Part shown: piece after piece, positions 60,201 to 64,000 of the stretch
How positions within the stretch are numbered: the stretch's first letter is position 1
How the letters are laid out: each line of letters begins with the position of its first letter
DNA from: Alisma plantago-aquatica
Lineage: Eukaryota; Streptophyta; Magnoliopsida; Alismatales; Alismataceae
Reading direction: 5' to 3'
Length of the DNA stretch: 64,000 bases
Assembly (NCBI GenBank): GCA_963693085.1
Contig: OY856409.1
Span: 244,821,558-244,885,557 of the forward strand
Translations under genes and position numbers: made by a program
The notes under the pieces: generated by a model
What the model was told of the DNA's origin: nothing
The model's input: the letters and a program-made list of their open reading frames with translations, nothing else
The model's database searches: none

Positions 60201-61260
60201 TTGGAACTTCTTCACTATCAGAGACTTCCCCATCCAAGCAGAAGAGGGGAGTGGGAACAACACCTTTATCATCTTGCGCGCCATGGAGTTTCTCAAAATA
60301 TTCAGATACATAAGGCATCTCCAGGGCCAAAACTTCTACCAGCTCAGAAGCACATATGCACTGCTGCTCATCAAAGACATGCACTATTTCCATGACACAG
60401 GGATACCAGGGAGGCTGCTGGACAGTGATCAAGCAAACAAATCCTCGCAGCCCAACAACACTCTAGAGAAAGAAGCTGAGACAGAAGCAGAAGTCTACGG
60501 GGTAGGCAAGTGGTTGGAAATCCTACGGGAAGTACACGAAATCGAAGACCCCGCTTCGCCTAAAACATCAGAAGAAATGATCAACATCTTCGACTGCTTC
60601 TCGTGCTCTACACTCACGTAGGAGCAGGTCAATGAAGTTCTTCTGAAGTTAGCAGACTCTACCCCGGCAAACGTAATCTATGAGGCAGGCAATGTCATAG
60701 TCCCAGTTGATGACTTGAGGGACATGGTAAAAGAAGGAGGATGTTTGGTGATATCTGTGGCAACTGCCTACATCCAGACTCTACAAAAGAAGTTTGAACA
60801 CGCATACATAGCTCATCCAATGTTTTTCAATGACATATGCCTTGCCGATGAATTAGGAGCGAAGCAATCTTTTCTGGCAGAGTTGTAGTGTAGAGTTCCG
60901 CGCACCATCTTTCTTCCCATCCTACATTACAACCATTGGATGCTCCTGACGATGTACACGCGCAAATGAGTAGGAATCTTCTACAACAACTCGGACAGCA
61001 ACAAAGATCATCTGGTGCAGTGTACATCGACAGTGTTGACACCCCTCGAGCACCTAGTACGAAAATACTACGAGAACATGGCGACGCTGATACAACCATT
61101 CCTAGATATAGCAGCTAGCAAATGGCACGAGCTTCAGTTCTGCCACCGCAGTCCACAACAGATTCCCTTATTCAACGACTGCGGCATCTTCGTATTGGAA
61201 TGGATATCAAATGAAGCGACGCCTGACCAGCTCCACCACATTGACTACCACAGCAAATGA
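57208..61260 (+). pseudogene. Accessory gene: ATHILA ORF-1-like region plus ULP1-type protease
   Basis: Start ATG 57208 or 57220 (MGRTKKTVV). About 1,350 codons when read through. Part 1 (57208-59027): RFCHQSSFLQLGIFERLE, YTELTREFMPSLRR and CFWRIVHKMVVCLLF, a pattern like the ATHILA ORF-1 family (function unknown); then a Pro/Thr/Ala-rich linker. Stops at 58237 and 58684; frameshift near 59028. Part 2 (59028-59585): coiled-coil-like heptads (FFQQRLNSQERELLTL, QRLDMIEERMDRR), stop 59205, then a Ser-rich and acidic stretch; frameshift near 59575. Part 3 (59599-61260): C48 protease pattern HYNHWMLL, an Asp in NNSDSN, PQQIPLFNDCGIFVLEW; stops 60619, 60886, 60967. His, Gln and Cys of the active site are visible. 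C48 enzymes cleave SUMO/ubiquitin-like proteins. No signal peptide or TM is seen, so it is not an envelope gene. Confidence 0.75.
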
Positions 61261-61319
61261 GGAGAATATGTGTGGGAGCTTCTATCTGGAACAGGCACGC
61301 TCACCAGCTAACCCTCATT

Positions 61320-61841
61320 GGGTTAACATTACCCTACCTTATCTACTTCACAACTCTTGGATAGAGTGTGGAGTAAGTTTGGGGGGGATACTATGTACCA
61401 GTGAGGGAGGTACTAAATGCACTTCAAACTTCACCCCTTTTGTTCTTTCTGCTCTTTTTCTATATAACATGTGTACATATACTTATACATGCTCATACAA
61501 ATATTTTGCAAAAAATTTGCTTATTTGTCTCCATACATATGTACAAAGACACTGTATAGTAAAAACATGATACAACTTCTTGCCAATTTGTTTTCAATGT
61601 GTCCAAAGAGGTACAAGTTTTTCTATGTCTTTTTGAAAATGCAGCCTCAAACAACAAAAGACTACGACTTTCCACGCCAAAAAATTCGAAAAATAATCTC
61701 ATGACAGCTAAGAGATGTGTATGCAGAACGAAAAAGCTGCCCAAACAACAAAAATTTCTTTTGTTTTCCCTTACCCAACAAAAATCCCAAAAAGAGAGAA
61801 TAGCCTTATGAGAGTGAATGAAAGCATGATAGTTGTGCCAA

Positions 61842-61898
<57 letters not shown>

Positions 61899-62345
61899 TA
61901 CACACTTGTTCTCCAAAAGTACCCATCTTTAGGCATGGTAGATCCGGGGCAGTGGTACGTAGGATGTGAAATCACTGCTCTAAAGCTAACTGGCTTGGAC
62001 TATAGGGATCACTCACCCACTAACAAACTCGTACCTGGATGGACTGATGGGAAACAAGAAAAACCCAAAAAGCCTTAAGCCTACCCAAACACACAACTTT
62101 CTGTTCCCAAAAGCTGTTTGGTGTGAAAGCTAACTTCAAAATCATGCACCCAAGTCTCGCCGATGCTGTGGAGAAAAATTTTGCTTAAATAAGGCAGGAA
62201 AAGTAAAGTCTGTTGTTCGTGGTCGGGCAGTATTCTCTGTAAGACATCTCAATGCTCGCTCAAACCCTTTGTCTGAAAACCATACCAGTCAAGAAGAAGC
62301 GTCACAAATAAAGTTTAATGATTTATTGAGGACAATTAAAATTCT
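61320..62345 (+). other. Conserved non-coding region before the 3' LTR (element 2)
   Basis: No credible gene. It starts with a G-rich tract (gtaagtttgggggggat near 61371). Several blocks match element 1 (16352-17400), including aggcatggtagatcc and tctaaagctaactggctt. A TA/CA microsatellite lies within it. Confidence 0.6.
61840..61905. repeat. TA and CA microsatellite
   Basis: A run of TA dinucleotides passing into CA dinucleotides (tatacacacacacatacacac). Element 1 has only a short tatata at the same place, so it expanded in this copy. Confidence 0.9.
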
Positions 62346-62359
62346 AAGTTTGGGGGAGT
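62346..62359 (+). promoter_or_regulatory. Element 2 polypurine tract
   Basis: AAGTTTGGGGGAGT directly before the 3' LTR start TGATAACACC. Confidence 0.92.
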
Positions 62360-62618
62360 TGATAACACCAAATTTTTTGATGTTTTTGTCCCTTATTTCG
62401 TTGTCAAATCTGCCCTTTTAAACTATTTCCCTCTCCTTTTTGTCATATTTTTTTAATAAACAGGACACACTACGCTCTTAACTCAATTTTATCATCTTTT
62501 AGAGGTTTTTCCTCAAATTTCGATTCATTTATCAGCAAAAAGGCCCGTCCCGGCCCACGAACGTGTTCCACTTGCATCGGCCTTCCTACCAGCCGACCGA
62601 CACGCTCGCGGCCGGTCA
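62360..62618 (+). repeat. Element 2 3' LTR, internally deleted
   Basis: Matches 48049 to about 48298 of the 5' LTR, then jumps to the last few bases (CCGGTCA). About 1.57 kb is lost, including G-box, TATA and most motifs. The outer end and TSD are intact, so the deletion came from inside the LTR. Confidence 0.88.
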
Positions 62619-64000
62619 GTGCACCATCAAACATTCAAAAAGTACTTTAAGACATGATTTTTAGGATATTATGAGAAAACCAAGAAGATTTATATTATAA
62701 AACTATTTCCATCAGATATATCATGTTGAAAGGATAAAAAACCATATATTAAATGCCATGAATTGCCAAAGGATGCATGAGATGTCAATTTTACAAAGTT
62801 TACCTAATTTTGTATGATATGGACCCTTGCATTTAGATCCAAGGGTCGTGGTCATCTATGGCAGTGCCATCTGGCCTTCCAGGGCTTACATGGGCTGACA
62901 ATAGAGTGCTTGTCCCGCATGCAACCCATTTGGGTGTTGGCTCGGCCTTGGTCACCCTCAAACATCACTCGTCACCTTGGCATTTGTCAGCAGTCCATAA
63001 TCCGCAAGACGATGGGCACCCGCGATCGTGGCCGCTCCATGTCGCCACTAGACACATGTGGTCCACACCAAGGTGAATCCTTGGATCCTGGCACACCATG
63101 GTCCTTGCTAGGAAACTCGTCCCTTCCACTGTGCCACCCACACTGGAGCAACTCCCCGACAGCTGCACTACTCATCGAAGAGGCAGATGCAAGGTAGAAC
63201 AAGGCCTCTCCACACCCGATAAAACTACCACTCACCCCCACTGAGGTCTTCCATGGTTGATGGCGTAGCTAGAAAGGCATATAGAGGGCTAGGGAAGAAA
63301 GCCCTAAAAGGTGTGTTGTAGTTGTGCCGCCATGAAATGGGAAAGGTGAAGAAGAAGAAGAAAGGGGGTGCTAGGGTTTGCAAAATAAGAAGGGGGGAGC
63401 AAGATGGGGCTTAAATAGTAAGCTTCCATCCCTCTATAGAGTCTAAATAGAAACCAAAAGGGGTGTAGAGTTATCTCATCCTTATAAAATCACAAGGCTA
63501 TATGGAGGTTGAACACCACTTCTCAACGTTAGATCAATCACCAAATCCGTGGCAAACAGATCAGGCAATGTTGATTGGTCAAAAAACACAAGGGAGGATA
63601 GTTTGGGTTAAGTGAGGGGGTACCTCTTGTATGGGCCACACACCTTATCTTGGGCCCAAAAAGTCATGTCCAAACACAAAAGAAATAATAAATTTGAGTT
63701 AGAAATATCATTCAATCAAGCAAATTTCAAATGAGTGTCTCTCTTCCATCCTTGCTCAAAATTGAGACAAAATTGATGCATTGAAAACTTGAGAGTTCCC
63801 TCTCCCTATTGAGTATAAGATTAATAATGATAGATACATGTAGGTGAGAACAAAAGGAAAAAAGAGAGGTTGATAAATAACATAGGTGTAACCTTAGTTT
63901 CATATCTAATTGAATGTCAGTACTCGTCATGTGGATACAAAATAACCTCAAAAAGCATCAAAACGACTTGAATCATGAAATTGAGAGATAGAGTGAGGAA

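Larger units (their letters stand above)
48049..62618 (+). mobile_element. Athila-like Ty3/gypsy element 2 with accessory gene
   Basis: 14,570 bp, flanked by GTGCA (48044-48048 and 62619-62623). Order: 5' LTR 48049-49873, tRNA-Asp-type PBS, gag-pol 50127-55799, motif array, accessory gene 57208-61260, conserved non-coding region, polypurine tract, and a 3' LTR reduced to 259 bp. The 5' LTR starts CGATAACACC, a T-to-C change from the TG expected and seen at 62360. It is a relative of element 1, not a recent copy of it: pol reads as clearly similar but diverged. Confidence 0.93.
46186..64000 (-). mobile_element. LTR-L copy B (5' LTR), interrupted by Athila-like element 2
   Basis: TGTTACAGAACTATTTG at 46186 begins the LTR. 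It continues to 48048, resumes at 62624 after element 2 and its duplication, and runs past the window end. More than 3.2 kb of LTR sequence is present. It is collinear with copy A (9998-14531 and 25128-25496), including the TATA-like ttaaatag near 63412. It supplies the empty-site alleles for the insertions seen in copy A. Confidence 0.68.

Noticed and set aside
57208..61260. Envelope-like gene of an Athila element
   Set aside because: No signal peptide or membrane segment in any part; the C-terminus fits a C48 protease instead.
61833..62078. Frame with repeated Ile-Tyr residues
   Set aside because: Translation of a TA microsatellite, not a protein.

Overview
The window is plant nuclear DNA, almost entirely transposable elements nested in AT-rich intergenic sequence. 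The element types are diagnostic of a flowering plant: a plant L1-type LINE with a C-terminal RNase H, a Cassandra TRIM with 5S-rRNA-like LTRs, Tourist/Harbinger-type TIR elements, a TNP2-type CACTA transposon, and two Athila-type Ty3/gypsy elements primed by tRNA-Asp. I cannot name the species. The only convincing host gene candidate is intronless and GC-rich, which hints at a monocot but is weak evidence.

Layout. 1-400: AT-rich, nothing recognised. 411-4689 (+): 3' part of a LINE whose ORF2 has one nonsense codon. 5186-6295: promoter-like elements and a 235-codon two-TM gene (5588-6295, +). 6296-9997: AT-rich with direct repeats. 9998-25496: copy A of a long LTR ('LTR-L'). It carries a Harbinger-like element (11194-13021) holding a complete Cassandra TRIM (11528-12362), a SINE at its left edge, and Athila-like element 1 (14532-25122, minus, TSD GTCCA). 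25497-30780: non-coding, with two TA microsatellites and a Tourist MITE (28237-28644). 30781-41544: probable CACTA transposon, with a decayed TNP2 gene (31898-35296) and a decayed second gene built from a tandem array of ~75-nt phase-1 mini-exons (35413-40060). 41545-43659: non-coding. 43660-64000: a non-coding LTR element on the minus strand (3' LTR fragment, 2-kb internal region, PBS, 5' LTR = LTR-L copy B). Its 5' LTR holds Athila-like element 2 (48049-62618, plus, TSD GTGCA).

Most interesting content. Athila-like element 2 has a 1,891-codon gag-pol reading frame. After pol comes a second frame of about 1,350 codons (57208-61260): an ATHILA ORF-1-like N-terminus, a low-complexity linker, a short coiled coil, a Ser/acidic stretch and a ULP1-type (C48) cysteine protease. 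Both Athila-like elements carry dense arrays of a CpG-rich quasi-palindrome, consensus near TRTCGGGCGAYA, in the LTRs and between pol and the accessory gene. I see no such array outside these elements. A self-encoded protein together with many copies of a short motif resembles known transposon anti-silencing systems, but the link is inference.

Element 1 is a deletion derivative. Its gag capsid and zinc knuckle are removed, its accessory gene is reduced to a stub, and the RT active site reads FMDA instead of FMDD. It nevertheless kept LTRs that look only a few per cent apart, a perfect TSD, PBS and PPT, which suggests mobilisation in trans. All positions, TSDs and reading frames were worked out by eye from the sequence; similarity levels are estimates.
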